Notes under the pieces: model-generated
What the model was told of the DNA's origin: nothing
The model's input: the letters and a program-made list of their open reading frames with translations, nothing else
Databases searched by the model: none
In this document: positions 34,312 to 43,844 of the stretch, piece after piece
How positions within the stretch are numbered: the first letter of the stretch is position 1
Layout of the letters: the number at the start of each line of letters is the position of its first letter
Program-made: the position numbers and the translations under genes
Source: Terriglobia bacterium
GTDB lineage: Bacteria; Acidobacteriota; Terriglobia; Terriglobales; Acidobacteriaceae
DNA length: 64,000 bases
Assembly: GCA_020073385.1 (NCBI GenBank)
Contig: JAIQFH010000012.1
Location: 1 to 64,000 of the forward strand
Direction of reading: 5' to 3'

Positions 34312-36759
34312 ATGATTAGCAGAGAGTCGTCACAACCCGTTCCGTTCGAGGTTATCGATGGAGAGTGCAGGCGGCTGCGGGAGGAGAATGCTCGTCTGCG
34401 GCAGCTTCTAGCGCAGCACAGTATCCCGGTTCCGCCAACTGAAACAGTGATGCAGCCCTGTGTCAAACCTATCGACGTGCTGTCTTCGGACGAGAGGCAG
34501 GGACGGGCCAGAAAGAGAATCGCTCTTTTCCGGAGCCTTTTTCGAGGAAGAGAAGATGTCTATGCGCGACGATGGGAGGGCCCAGACGGACGGTCGGGCT
34601 ACTCACCGGCAGCCCAGAAAGATTGGAAAGCGATTAACAGGAGCAGGCCGGAAGAGCGGAAGAAAGTCGATCAGAAGACGCGGAAGTATTTTCCGCTGAC
34701 CGATTCTGTGATCGAGAATCATCTGCTAGGGAAGGAAACCATCGGTGTATATCCGCTGTTGGTGGACGAAACTTGCTGGTTTCTGGCGGTGGATTTCGAT
34801 AAGAAGACTTGGCAGGAAGATTCAAGCGCATTCATGGATACGTGCCAGGAGATGAACGTGTCGGCAGCGTTGGAGCGTTCGAGATCTGGAAAGGGCGGAC
34901 ACGTCTGGGTCTTCTTCGACCATCCAGTCCCAGCGATCACCGCGCGCAAGCTCGGCTGTGCCATTCTGACCCGCACGATGGAACGGCGTCACCAACTCGG
35001 GCTGGATTCTTACGATCGTTTTTTCCCGAGCCAGGACACGATGCCCAAAGGCGGCTTCGGAAACCTGATTGGGCTCCCGCTTCAAGCGGTACCGCGGAAA
35101 GCTGGCAACAGTGTTTTTGTCGATACAAACTTTCAGCCGTACCCGGATCAGTGGGCGTTCCTGGCGGCACTCGAACGAGTGCCGATGGTGGTTGCCGAGG
35201 AAATCATTGCCGAAGCACAACGCAAGGGCGATTTGATCGGCGTCCGGGCTAGTGTCACGGACGACGAGGACAGGCAAGACCCATGGACTCTTCCGCCCTC
35301 CAAAAAATGGCTGAACCGACCAATCCCAGGGCCGTTGCCGGAGAGCGTTCAGATCGTACGTGCGAACCTCGTGTACGTGGAGAAGAAGGGCCTTCCATCT
35401 GCCATGTTGAACCGGTTGCTCCGCTTGGCAGCGTTTCAGAATCCCGAGTTCTACAAGGCTCAGAAGATGCGTCTCTCAACGTACGCAAAACCGCGCGTCA
35501 TTGCCTGTGGTGAGGATTTCGCAGAGCACGTAGCTTTGCCACGAGGCTGCCTCTCGGAGATCGTCGCCGTGCTTGAAGATCACGGGATCCGCCCAGAAGT
35601 ACGCGATGAACGATGTGCGGGCACACCCATCGAAGCGGAGTTCCAAGGCGACCTACGGCCGCTGCAACTGGAAGCTGTCGCCAAGATCACACGGCATGAC
35701 GAAGGGATCCTGTGTGCGCCGACGGCTTTCGGGAAGACCGCTGTCGCCGCATGGTTGATAGCGAAGCGCAAGGTCAACACGTTGGTCATGGTTCACCGCC
35801 AACAGTTGCTCGATCAATGGCACGAGCGATTGGCCATGTTCCTGAATCTGCCAGCCAATGGGATTGGGCAGATCGGCGGTGGCAAAGTGGACCGGACCAA
35901 ACAGGTGGATATTGCGGTCATCCAGAGCTTGCATCGCAAAGAAGAGGTGAAGGATTTTGTCGCCGAGTATGGTCAGGTGATTGTCGACGAGTGCCACCAC
36001 ATCTCCGCGTTTACCTTCGAGCAGGTTATGAAGCAAGTGAAAGCTAAGTACGTCGTTGGTTTGACGGCGACACCCACACGGAAAGACGGCCACCATCCGA
36101 TCATCTACATGCAATGCGGACCGACCCGATTCGGTATGAGCGCCCGCACGATGACCGAGAACACTCCGTTCGAGCATAGGGTGATTCCTCGTCACACCGA
36201 GTTTCGAACACGAGCTGACGTTGCCGACATCACGATCCATGACATCTACTCTGGGCTCGTCGGTGACACAACTCGCAACGAGCTGATTGCCGCAGACCTC
36301 ATCCATGCCGTTAAGGCGGGTCGCTCTCCGCTTCTCCTGACCAGCCGAACCGAGCACCTCCAGTATTTCGCGGCAAAGCTGAATGGTGAGATCAAGCACG
36401 TCTTTGTCCTTAAGGGTGGCATGAGGAAAAAGCAGCGGCGTAGCATCGCTGAAGGTCTCGCATCTGTGCCAGAGGATGAGCCGCGCGTCATTCTGGCGAC
36501 TGGCAGCTACATCGGCGAGGGCTTTGATGATGCGCGTTTGGACACGCTATTCCTTGCGATGCCTATTTCGTGGAAGGGAACGCTCCAGCAATACGTGGGG
36601 CGGTTGCACCGCCTTCATGACAACAAGCGGGTGGTGCAAGTCTATGACTACGTGGATGACTGGGTTCCGATGTTGGAACGGATGTATGAGCGCCGGCTGA
36701 AGGGTTACGGTGCAATCGGATACACGATCGACCAGGAAACTCCTGCAGCAGTTGCTTAA
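34312..36759 (+). CDS. TOTE-type archaeo-eukaryotic primase fused to SF2 helicase
   Basis: An 815-residue cargo protein. Residues ~15-38 are a leucine-zipper-like coiled coil (CRRLREENARLRQLLAQ). Residues ~65-330 form a TOTE-type AEP primase domain: WFLAVDFDK gives the D-x-D metal pair (161/163) and GKGGHVWVFF the conserved His. Residues ~450-800 form a UvsW/RAD25-like helicase: APTAFGKT (motif I), VDECHHIS (II), LTATPTRKD (III), YVGRLHRLHD (VI). TOTE systems are predicted conflict or mobile-element maintenance systems; here the gene sits at the left end. No clear ribosome site (AAGGTGAG). Confidence 0.85.
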   Translation: MISRESSQPVPFEVIDGECRRLREENARLRQLLAQHSIPVPPTETVMQPCVKPIDVLSSDERQGRARKRIALFRSLFRGREDVYARRWEGPDGRSGYSPAAQKDWKAINRSRPEERKKVDQKTRKYFPLTDSVIENHLLGKETIGVYPLLVDETCWFLAVDFDKKTWQEDSSAFMDTCQEMNVSAALERSRSGKGGHVWVFFDHPVPAITARKLGCAILTRTMERRHQLGLDSYDRFFPSQDTMPKGGFGNLIGLPLQAVPRKAGNSVFVDTNFQPYPDQWAFLAALERVPMVVAEEIIAEAQRKGDLIGVRASVTDDEDRQDPWTLPPSKKWLNRPIPGPLPESVQIVRANLVYVEKKGLPSAMLNRLLRLAAFQNPEFYKAQKMRLSTYAKPRVIACGEDFAEHVALPRGCLSEIVAVLEDHGIRPEVRDERCAGTPIEAEFQGDLRPLQLEAVAKITRHDEGILCAPTAFGKTAVAAWLIAKRKVNTLVMVHRQQLLDQWHERLAMFLNLPANGIGQIGGGKVDRTKQVDIAVIQSLHRKEEVKDFVAEYGQVIVDECHHISAFTFEQVMKQVKAKYVVGLTATPTRKDGHHPIIYMQCGPTRFGMSARTMTENTPFEHRVIPRHTEFRTRADVADITIHDIYSGLVGDTTRNELIAADLIHAVKAGRSPLLLTSRTEHLQYFAAKLNGEIKHVFVLKGGMRKKQRRSIAEGLASVPEDEPRVILATGSYIGEGFDDARLDTLFLAMPISWKGTLQQYVGRLHRLHDNKRVVQVYDYVDDWVPMLERMYERRLKGYGAIGYTIDQETPAAVA

Positions 36760-36812
36760 CTCTTTACCACTCCTGAACCAAGAGCGGAAATAGCACGGCC
36801 GAGAGATACCTC

Positions 36813-36851
36813 TTGCGCTTCAGTGTATGTGTGCTATTGTGCACCTATACA
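36813..36851 (+). promoter_or_regulatory. Possible promoter/operator before the DUF6788-like gene
   Basis: TTGCGC and TATTGT hexamers 16 bases apart, overlapped by a weak dyad: TGTAT (36824-36828) and ATACA (36847-36851), with the palindrome GTGCAC (36839-36844) inside. The likely transcript start falls a few bases before the ATG at 36851, so translation may be nearly leaderless. Suggestive only. Confidence 0.3.
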
Positions 36852-37186
36852 TGAACAGAAGAGAAACACCCGAGGATGTGCGGCGCTGGTTCCGGGAGGC
36901 CACGCGGGATCTTTGGCCGATCGCAGTGGGATCTGTGTCCTTGCGGAAAAGTCCCTGCATTCGGGAACGTTGCCAGCTTTGCGAGACGGGTCAGGGGCAT
37001 TCCAGCTACGCTTTGTATGGTCGCAACAGGAATCAGCGATTTTCCATCTATGTACCGGACGATTTGGCTGCGGACCTGAAAAAGGCCATCCGAAACGGCC
37101 GCAACCTTCAGAGGCTTATGACTGAGGCCGGTCGGAGGTATGCATTGGCGCGAAAGAATGAGCGCGATTTGCACATGCGGAAATAG
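36851..37186 (+). CDS. DUF6788-like small protein
   Basis: A 111-residue protein with a short Cys-containing start (SPCIRERCQLCETGQGHSSY) followed by LYGRNRNQRFSIYVPDDLAA, which is the DUF6788 pattern of a beta hairpin then 'YVP.DL', and a helical RNLQRLMTEAGRRYALAR. An ATG at 36827 would add eight residues. DUF6788 genes recur beside transposases; a DNA-binding or repressor role is a guess. It sits between the cargo helicase and tnsAB. Confidence 0.6.
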   Translation: MNRRETPEDVRRWFREATRDLWPIAVGSVSLRKSPCIRERCQLCETGQGHSSYALYGRNRNQRFSIYVPDDLAADLKKAIRNGRNLQRLMTEAGRRYALARKNERDLHMRK

Positions 37187-37224
37187 CGAACGGCGTCCTT
37201 GACACTCTGGCGGTGGAGGGCAAC

Positions 37225-39759
37225 GTGCTCAATGAGGGCGGCTTTCTCGACTGGTGTGGGCGGCTCGGATTGACAGCGGAGGCCCGCGCGACGGTTGCTG
37301 CGGCACGATCGCATAATCCTTCACGCCACGTTGGAGGCGGTCGTCACAACGTCTCGGGACGTTATCCCAGCCGCAAGATGGGCATGACCATCCAGTTTGA
37401 AAGTCACAGGGTCGAACTGCCCTTCGTCTATGGAGCGGAGCATGATCCCCAGGTGCTGGAATACTACGACCAGCCACCGCCTATTCCACTCGCCTATCAC
37501 GCGGCAAACGGAAAACGCTTGTCCGTGATGCATACCCCAGACTATTTTGTGCTTCGCCAAGATTCGGCCGGATGGGTGGAATGCAAAACTCCGGAAGATC
37601 TCGAGAAGCTAGCCATCAAGAGTCCACACCGCTACCTCCGGGATACTGATGGCAACTGGCGTTGTCTCCCAGGAGAAGCATATGCCTCCCCACTGGGCTT
37701 GACCTATAGACTCTGGTCTTCAGCCCAGATTGATTGGGTTCTCCAAAGAAACCTTCAGTTCTTGGAAGATTATCTGCGATGCGCTTCGCCGGACGTCGTG
37801 GAAGTGATTAATCCGGCCATCAAAACAGCCGTCGAAGTAGAGCCTGGGATCTTTCTACATGAGTTGTTGGAGAAGGTTCGCGGTGTTGCAGAACCCGACG
37901 AGATTTACTTGCTGATCGCAAGCGGCAAGATCTACGTGGACCTGACTGCAGCTGCGATTGCTGAGCCAGATCGAGTCCGACTTTTCGCCAACGCAGAACT
38001 TGCCGAAGCGTACGCCCTTGCTCACCATGGATCAGATAACAGCGAGGCGATCTATGGAGCCGCTAGTGCTCCGCATGGTGAAACACTGAACATACACGGT
38101 GAGGCTTTCCGACTCCTGGCAGCGGCCAGTGAGAAGGATTTGGCCGCCGCAAACCGGCGCTTCGATCTTGTGAAACGCCGCCTCGCAGGGGAGGGGCTTA
38201 CGCACTCTGTCCCGGCGAGGACGATGCGTCTTTGGATAGCACAGTACCGGCTTGCGAAAGAGCAGTACGGCAGCGGATATGTGGGCTTGTTGCCAAAAAC
38301 CAGTAAGCGGGGAAACCGTACGCGCCGCCTGCCCGACGAGTCGAGTGATTTGCTTATCCAGTTTGTGGAGAACGACTACGAGAACCTCAGGCAAAAGACG
38401 AAGGTTGCCTCCTGGGCAGCGCTGAAGCAAAAGTGCAACGAGTTTGGCGTCCTCGCACCGAGCTACGTTACGTTCTGTGCTGCCACACGAGAGCGTCCAG
38501 CGTTCGAACAAACATTAAGGCGGCAAGGCCGACGTGCCGCCTATGCGCATGCAGTTTTCCACTTCGAGTTGGAACGGACTACGCCGCGCCACGGGGACCG
38601 CCCCTTCGAGATCGGCCATATCGATCACACGCAATTGGACGTTGAAGTGGTTTGCTCCCAGACAGGCCGTCCACTCGGGCGGCCGTGGATGACGATTCTC
38701 ACTGATGCCTTTTCACGCCGCTGCCTTGCCCTTTACCTGACGTTCGACGACCCAAGTTACCGATCCTGCATGATGATTCTGCGTGATTGTGTTCGACGCC
38801 AAGGTCGCTTGCCGCAGACTATCGTCGTTGATGGCGGCCGCGAGTTCGAGAGCACATACTTCGAGACGCTCCTGGCCCGTTATGAATGCACCAAGAAAAC
38901 GCGGCCACCTGCGAAGGCCCGCTTCGGCTCCGTCTGTGAGCGGCTCTTCGGTACCACAAACACCCAGTTTATTCACAACCTGCAGGGCAACACTCAGATC
39001 ATGCGCCAGGTTCGGCAGGTCACAAAGAGCAACGCCCCTGTGGGCCAGGCGGCATGGCCTCTTGGTTGTCTTCATGACTATCTTTCGTCTTTCCTGTTCG
39101 AAATCTACGACACCATCGAGCATCCGGCTCTCGGGCAAACGCCGCGAGAGGCTTATTTCGCGGGTTTCGAAAGCTCGGGCGCTCGTACGAACAGATTCAT
39201 CGCCTACGATCAGGCGTTCTTGATGGCTACGCTCCCGACAACTCAGCGCAGGAGTGCGAAGGTGGTGTCCGGCCGCGGGATCATTATTAACTGCGTGCGT
39301 TACTGGGCAGAGGCATTCCGTGATCCCAGTGTTGAGAATCAAGATGTTCAGGTCCGGTATGACCCTTTTGATATCGGCACTGCTTATGCCTTCGTGAGTA
39401 ATTGCTGGACGGAATGTCACTCGGAGCACTATGTGGCGCTGCAGGGCCGCACAGAGAAGGAACTCATGTTGGCGTCGAAGGAGATACGGCGTCGAAGCCA
39501 GCTACACTCCCGAGAACGATTCACTCTGACCGCTCGGAAACTGGCGGACTTCCTCGAATCAGCTGACGCCGAAGAGAAGTGCCTTCTTCAGCGATTGCGC
39601 GACAGGGAGAGTAGCTCACTTCGACAAAATGATCTCATGCTTATTCCGGCTCCGGCCTCCGGGCAAGAGGCATCTTGGGCGTCAGAGACCGAGACTGCAA
39701 CTTCGCTGACATCAGTACCGATGCAAACTGAAGCCACCGCGGTTTATGGAGACTTCTGA
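37225..39759 (+). CDS. tnsAB: TnsA-TnsB fusion transposase
   Basis: A single 844-residue protein. Residues ~40-190 are the TnsA endonuclease (restriction-like fold): IQFES, then HTPDYFV and WVECKT give E, D and E-x-K. Residues ~300-420 are winged-helix DNA binding. The DDE integrase core has GHIDHTQLD, IVVDGGREF and CERLFGTTN (Asp, Asp, Glu near 467, 536, 572). A C-terminal tail is suited to TnsC contact. TnsA cuts the 5' ends and TnsB the 3' ends, giving cut-and-paste movement. The GTG at 37225 follows GGAGGG; 37213 is an alternative start. Confidence 0.93.
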   Translation: MLNEGGFLDWCGRLGLTAEARATVAAARSHNPSRHVGGGRHNVSGRYPSRKMGMTIQFESHRVELPFVYGAEHDPQVLEYYDQPPPIPLAYHAANGKRLSVMHTPDYFVLRQDSAGWVECKTPEDLEKLAIKSPHRYLRDTDGNWRCLPGEAYASPLGLTYRLWSSAQIDWVLQRNLQFLEDYLRCASPDVVEVINPAIKTAVEVEPGIFLHELLEKVRGVAEPDEIYLLIASGKIYVDLTAAAIAEPDRVRLFANAELAEAYALAHHGSDNSEAIYGAASAPHGETLNIHGEAFRLLAAASEKDLAAANRRFDLVKRRLAGEGLTHSVPARTMRLWIAQYRLAKEQYGSGYVGLLPKTSKRGNRTRRLPDESSDLLIQFVENDYENLRQKTKVASWAALKQKCNEFGVLAPSYVTFCAATRERPAFEQTLRRQGRRAAYAHAVFHFELERTTPRHGDRPFEIGHIDHTQLDVEVVCSQTGRPLGRPWMTILTDAFSRRCLALYLTFDDPSYRSCMMILRDCVRRQGRLPQTIVVDGGREFESTYFETLLARYECTKKTRPPAKARFGSVCERLFGTTNTQFIHNLQGNTQIMRQVRQVTKSNAPVGQAAWPLGCLHDYLSSFLFEIYDTIEHPALGQTPREAYFAGFESSGARTNRFIAYDQAFLMATLPTTQRRSAKVVSGRGIIINCVRYWAEAFRDPSVENQDVQVRYDPFDIGTAYAFVSNCWTECHSEHYVALQGRTEKELMLASKEIRRRSQLHSRERFTLTARKLADFLESADAEEKCLLQRLRDRESSSLRQNDLMLIPAPASGQEASWASETETATSLTSVPMQTEATAVYGDF

Positions 39760-40910
39760 TGACAGTTGGTCTGTCTCGAAAACTGAGCGGTCCTGAATTA
39801 TGTCTCGAACGTTTTCGCTCTTACACCGTGGCACACCCTCGGCTTGTCGAAGCCAAAGAGACGCTGATGAATGCGATAAAGGGAGCTGAGCCGAATTCGC
39901 TCATTTTCGTGTTTGGCCCGACTGGGGTCGGTAAGACAACTCTGCGCTTGAAGATCGAGCAACTGATCGCTTCGGAACTCTTGAGCGAACTCCGCGACGA
40001 TCTTACGCGGGTTCCAGTTGTCAGCGTTGAAGCAGTCGCTCCCGAGTCCGGCAGTTTCAACTGGCGTGACCATTACACGCGTCTCCTCCACGAACTTGAC
40101 GAGCCTCTGATCAACCGTAAGCTGCATCGACACGCAGAGGGAGCGTCTCAGGGATCTATCCTGCGCTTCATGCCAGCGTCCAGAGCCGTCGGGTCCGAAT
40201 TCCGTTACGCGGTGGAGCAGGCTATCCGCTATCGCCGGCCTGTTGCGGTCATGATTGATGAAGCCCAGCACCTCGGCAAAATTGCTTCAGGTCGCCGCCT
40301 TCTCGATCAATTGGACGTTATCAAGTCGATCGCCAATCAAACCAAGACCGTACACGTTTTGCTCGGCACTTACGACCTGCTCGCCTTTCGCAATCTGAAT
40401 GGGCAACTGAGCAGGCGAAGTGTAGATGTTCACCTCGCTCGTTACCGCGCCGAAGATTCGGACGATCGACAAACTTTCATCAATGTAGTGCAGTCATTCG
40501 AGAAGGAGCTTCCGTTTGACGAGCCGTCAGATCTTCTGAGCGAGTGGGAGTTCTTATACGAGCGGAGCGTTGGTTGCGTCGGCATCTTGAAAGAATGGTT
40601 GGTGAGGGCTGCCACAGCGGCGTCTCGAAAGGGTAGCCGAAAGTTGACAAAGGCCACTCTTGAATCGCAGGCATTGTGCCTTGCCCAATGCGAACAACTA
40701 CATAGGGAAATTACCGACGGCGAGCTCAAGCTATGTGAGCAACGCGAGGCGATAACACGCTTCCGTGAAAAGCTCGGCTTGAGCTCCTGCGGAACAGAGA
40801 GAACTGACCCGATGCCGCCAGCCTTACTGGGCCGGCTCCGGAGGCCAGGCCAGCGAGTTCCGACACGTGACGCAATTGGACGAATGAATGCAAGTGCAGC
40901 CACTGTTTGA
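39759..40910 (+). CDS. tnsC: TnsC-type AAA+ ATPase
   Basis: A 383-residue TniB/TnsC-type regulator that links target selection to the transposase. Walker A is FGPTGVGKTT (residues ~52-61), Walker B VAVMIDEAQH (~163-171); VLLGTYDLLAFRNLNGQLSR carries sensor 1. Its ATG overlaps the tnsAB stop (TGATG) and its end overlaps tniQ by 23 bases, so the three core genes are one translationally coupled operon. Confidence 0.93.
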   Translation: MTVGLSRKLSGPELCLERFRSYTVAHPRLVEAKETLMNAIKGAEPNSLIFVFGPTGVGKTTLRLKIEQLIASELLSELRDDLTRVPVVSVEAVAPESGSFNWRDHYTRLLHELDEPLINRKLHRHAEGASQGSILRFMPASRAVGSEFRYAVEQAIRYRRPVAVMIDEAQHLGKIASGRRLLDQLDVIKSIANQTKTVHVLLGTYDLLAFRNLNGQLSRRSVDVHLARYRAEDSDDRQTFINVVQSFEKELPFDEPSDLLSEWEFLYERSVGCVGILKEWLVRAATAASRKGSRKLTKATLESQALCLAQCEQLHREITDGELKLCEQREAITRFREKLGLSSCGTERTDPMPPALLGRLRRPGQRVPTRDAIGRMNASAATV

Positions 40911-42792
40911 TTCGTGGACCATCTCGCGCTCCCCGCTTCCTCGGAGGAGCCTTCTTTACTCGCTTGAGCCCATTGGTGTTGGTACTGCGTTTGTCGAAAG
41001 CTTGAGCGGCTACGTTTCCCGGCTCGCTGAAGCCCATTCCGTGAGCGTCGGAGACCTTATGGGACTGCTTTCAGACGTCCCCAATCCAAAGGGTGCACTC
41101 GTTCCCGCGACGGCCAAGGCTGGCAGACGCGGAGGACATGGATTTCGAGTTTGCGGCTATACCGTGAATGGCGTTACCGACCGTGCGATCACGTGGGTCC
41201 ATGCTCTGGAAGTGGCAACGAGCCGCCATGACCTGCAGTATCTGACTCTCGTTCCGTTTCGTCGCGCGCTGCCTGATCATTTGTTTCATCGTTACAGGGC
41301 GTGGTGCTCGCTGTGCTACGAGCACTGGCGATTGAACGGCCAAACCGTCTACGAGCCACTCCTCTGGGCAATCAAGACATCATCCCATTGCTCAGTACAC
41401 CAGCGGCCGCTTCGTCACGATTGTCCTCACTGTGGCCGGTTACTGAATCCACTCGGTGTCTTCGCGCGGCCCGGATACTGCGAACGGTGTGGCGGTTGGC
41501 TTGGTTCACCACGTGCCGAGTGGAACAAGCCACAACCCGGCGATGAGGAGCAGACGTGGACTTGTACGCAGATTGGAAGTCTGCTAGCGATGCTTCCCTC
41601 GATCGACCCCGAGGCTGCTCGGGAGTCGCTTCGCCGAACTCTCACCGCTTATCTTGAAGAAGTTGCGGGCGGGAATATCCTCGCTTTCGTAGAGTACACG
41701 CGATGCCCTGGTCCGGGGCTGCATGGTTGGATTGCCGGTGCGGCAGTCCCTCGGATCGAGAACCTTCTGCGAATCGCCCGACACTTAAACGTTCCGATTG
41801 CGAGCTTCTTCGCTCCGGCTGGACCGACATCAGCCGAGATTGCTGCCGCCGGGCAAGCCGTTTCCGTGTGTAGCAAACATCGTCTTTCCTCATCCCGACG
41901 TCGAAGTGAGATTCGACGAGCCCTTCTGGCAGCGCTTGATGCTGCCGTTCCCTCCACGGTAATAGGCGTCGCACGCAGACTGGGTTACACGACCACCGAC
42001 AGCCTTTATAGAGACGCTCGGGCGCTTTGCTACAAAGTAACGGCCCGATATCGGCGGTCGCACCGTTCGAATAAACCGGGAACGCCCAAGGCTAACAGGA
42101 TTCAAGCGAGGGAGCTGTTGGAGCGATCTCTCAACTCGGCTGAACCAATATCAGTCCACAGGATCGCTGCAAGCCTGGGGCAACGGAGCGATAAACACCT
42201 TCGAGGAGACTTTCCAGAGTTGTGCACAGCAATCACACAGAAGATCGCTCAGATGCGGCACCGCCGCGTGGAAAAGATACGCCAGGTCCTGAGAGACGCC
42301 CTCGCTCAACAGCCAGTGCCGCCTCTCGCAGAGTTGAGCCGCCATCTCGGCTACGCGCATACGGGTGTTCTCTGGAGGCATCATTCTGATCTGTGCCGCC
42401 AGCTTAAGGCGAGCCGCCAGCACGATGTAACGAAGCGAAGGGCTCATGTGGAGAGGGTAGCAATGGCGGCGCTTGAGGAGGTGCCAGTGCAATCCTTACG
42501 CGCTGTCTGCAGACGCCTCAAAATTACAGTGCGGTACATGAGCGTGCACTTCCTAGCGATCGCGGGGCGCATCGTGGCGGAGCACCGCCGATCCGTTATG
42601 GCCGAAACCGCGAATCGACGCGCACTGCTGCTACGTCGCATTCCGGATATTACCGAGGAATTCCATAAGCAAGGTTTGTATCCTTCGGCAGGAAGAATCG
42701 TTGAGCGCCTTGGTGAGAGATTTCTTCGAGACCGGAAAACCATCGGCGTTATAGTTCGTGAGGCGCACAAGGCACTCGGCATACAGAGGTAG
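40888..42792 (+). CDS. tniQ: TniQ/TnsD-type target selector with C-terminal HTH repeats
   Basis: A 634-residue TniQ-family protein. The N-terminal TniQ domain (residues ~20-220) has FVESLSGYVSRLAEAHSVSV, WCSLCYEHW, HQRPLRHDCPHCGRLL and GYCERCGG zinc clusters. An XRE-like helix-turn-helix follows (WIAGAAVPRIENLLRIARHL). Residues ~345-630 consist of about five ~55-residue repeats with similar 'V..IA..LGY....L.RD...LC' patterns, like the DNA-binding tail of TnsD. It is likely the site-specific target reader. Confidence 0.9.
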   Translation: MQVQPLFDSWTISRSPLPRRSLLYSLEPIGVGTAFVESLSGYVSRLAEAHSVSVGDLMGLLSDVPNPKGALVPATAKAGRRGGHGFRVCGYTVNGVTDRAITWVHALEVATSRHDLQYLTLVPFRRALPDHLFHRYRAWCSLCYEHWRLNGQTVYEPLLWAIKTSSHCSVHQRPLRHDCPHCGRLLNPLGVFARPGYCERCGGWLGSPRAEWNKPQPGDEEQTWTCTQIGSLLAMLPSIDPEAARESLRRTLTAYLEEVAGGNILAFVEYTRCPGPGLHGWIAGAAVPRIENLLRIARHLNVPIASFFAPAGPTSAEIAAAGQAVSVCSKHRLSSSRRRSEIRRALLAALDAAVPSTVIGVARRLGYTTTDSLYRDARALCYKVTARYRRSHRSNKPGTPKANRIQARELLERSLNSAEPISVHRIAASLGQRSDKHLRGDFPELCTAITQKIAQMRHRRVEKIRQVLRDALAQQPVPPLAELSRHLGYAHTGVLWRHHSDLCRQLKASRQHDVTKRRAHVERVAMAALEEVPVQSLRAVCRRLKITVRYMSVHFLAIAGRIVAEHRRSVMAETANRRALLLRRIPDITEEFHKQGLYPSAGRIVERLGERFLRDRKTIGVIVREAHKALGIQR

Positions 42793-42826
42793 GAAAAGGC
42801 TTGTTGGGATCACTACGAATCAGTTT

Positions 42827-43384
42827 CTATGAACTGGAGCGCCGCGTGTACTTCGCCAGGAGAGAGTCCATATCATCTCCGACGCCGTAGCCAAAGTCAT
42901 GACTGATCTCCCGCACACGATCAAGCCGCGCGATGAAGCTATCCTGGCCATTGGCGGGAAGCGTGTGAGTCGACTTGAGGGCTTGCTCGAACATGCGGAC
43001 CAGGGCGTCGAAAAACGTTTCCTCCTGATAACCGATATCCTGACAGTATCCTGCCGCTTGCTCGCAGTAGAAAACCATCAGTTCGGTTAATCCCGCGGGA
43101 TTGCCCACGGCCTTTTTGTAATGGGAGATGGCCTGCTTCGCTTTTGAAACAGATGTGTCCTGATTGCGAAACGGGTCAGGCCAGAGCCAGCGATCGAGGG
43201 TTTCCTTGTACGGCTCTAACACGTCCTCGCCTAGGCCAAAGCGGGCATGAAAGAATACCTGGTTGTCTTTGTGCGCGGCGTAAAGATCGTGAAGCAAGTC
43301 CAGGAGTCCTCCCCGATCGAAAGCGTACAGCTTGTCCTTGACATCGGTCCAGGTGGGTTGCGATTTCAATCTCTGCTTCGCCAT
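42827..43384 (-). CDS. DUF6155-like protein (transposon cargo)
   Basis: A 185-residue helical protein starting MAKQRLKSQPTWTDVKDKLY. It includes SKAKQAISHYKKAVGNPAGL, ELMVFYCEQAAGYCQDIGYQ and LDRVREISHDFGYGVGDDMD, a pattern I associate with DUF6155 (function unknown). It follows the CcbP-like gene on the same strand, both transcribed inward from the right end. No toxin motif is evident. Confidence 0.65.
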   Translation of the reverse strand: MAKQRLKSQPTWTDVKDKLYAFDRGGLLDLLHDLYAAHKDNQVFFHARFGLGEDVLEPYKETLDRWLWPDPFRNQDTSVSKAKQAISHYKKAVGNPAGLTELMVFYCEQAAGYCQDIGYQEETFFDALVRMFEQALKSTHTLPANGQDSFIARLDRVREISHDFGYGVGDDMDSLLAKYTRRSSS

Positions 43385-43440
43385 GTGCGTGTTCGATCCA
43401 CCATACAGAGGCCTGTCGTAGCTTTCAACGTCAGTGTGAG

Positions 43441-43809
43441 TCAGAGGCAGCAGCCCTGCGACAGCCAATAGTGCCAGTCACCGACGGCCTCAATCGTTGA
43501 TCGATCCGCATCGACAGGAACCAGTTGGGAGAGAGGAACCGCCACATTGTGGCCCTGCCAGCGAATTAACACCAGCATATCGTGGACACATGAATCTTCA
43601 GGCGCCAAGCGGCGGACTTCGACCGTTTCACCCTTTCGGACCGGCGACACCACCTTGGATGCGATACAGCGCGCCATGAAGAGAAACCTGATTTCGTTCT
43701 CCAGGTAGTAGTACCACCCGAGCGCTTGCTCTTCCGGCCCGTACGCATCGACGACTATTTCATTCTGTATCCGCTCTTCTCGTATCGGATCCTTCTTCGA
43801 TTTCCCCAT
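43441..43809 (-). CDS. CcbP-like calcium-binding protein (transposon cargo)
   Basis: A 122-residue protein matching the cyanobacterial calcium-binding protein CcbP along most of its length: REERIQNEIVVDAYGPEEQA, LGWYYYLENEI, FMARCIA, EDSCVHDMLVLIRW, VAVPLSQL and VGDWHYWLSQG. Acidic residues rather than EF-hands bind Ca2+ in CcbP. Its promoter must overlap the transposon right end, whose palindrome begins 36 bases upstream of the start. Role in the element unknown. Confidence 0.8.
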   Translation of the reverse strand: MGKSKKDPIREERIQNEIVVDAYGPEEQALGWYYYLENEIRFLFMARCIASKVVSPVRKGETVEVRRLAPEDSCVHDMLVLIRWQGHNVAVPLSQLVPVDADRSTIEAVGDWHYWLSQGCCL

Positions 43810-43844
43810 CGCAGGCTTGATTTCCTCTACCCTCAAAAGGACAC

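Noticed and set aside
35653-36399. 248-residue minus-strand frame
   Set aside because: Antisense to the helicase domain of the TOTE protein.
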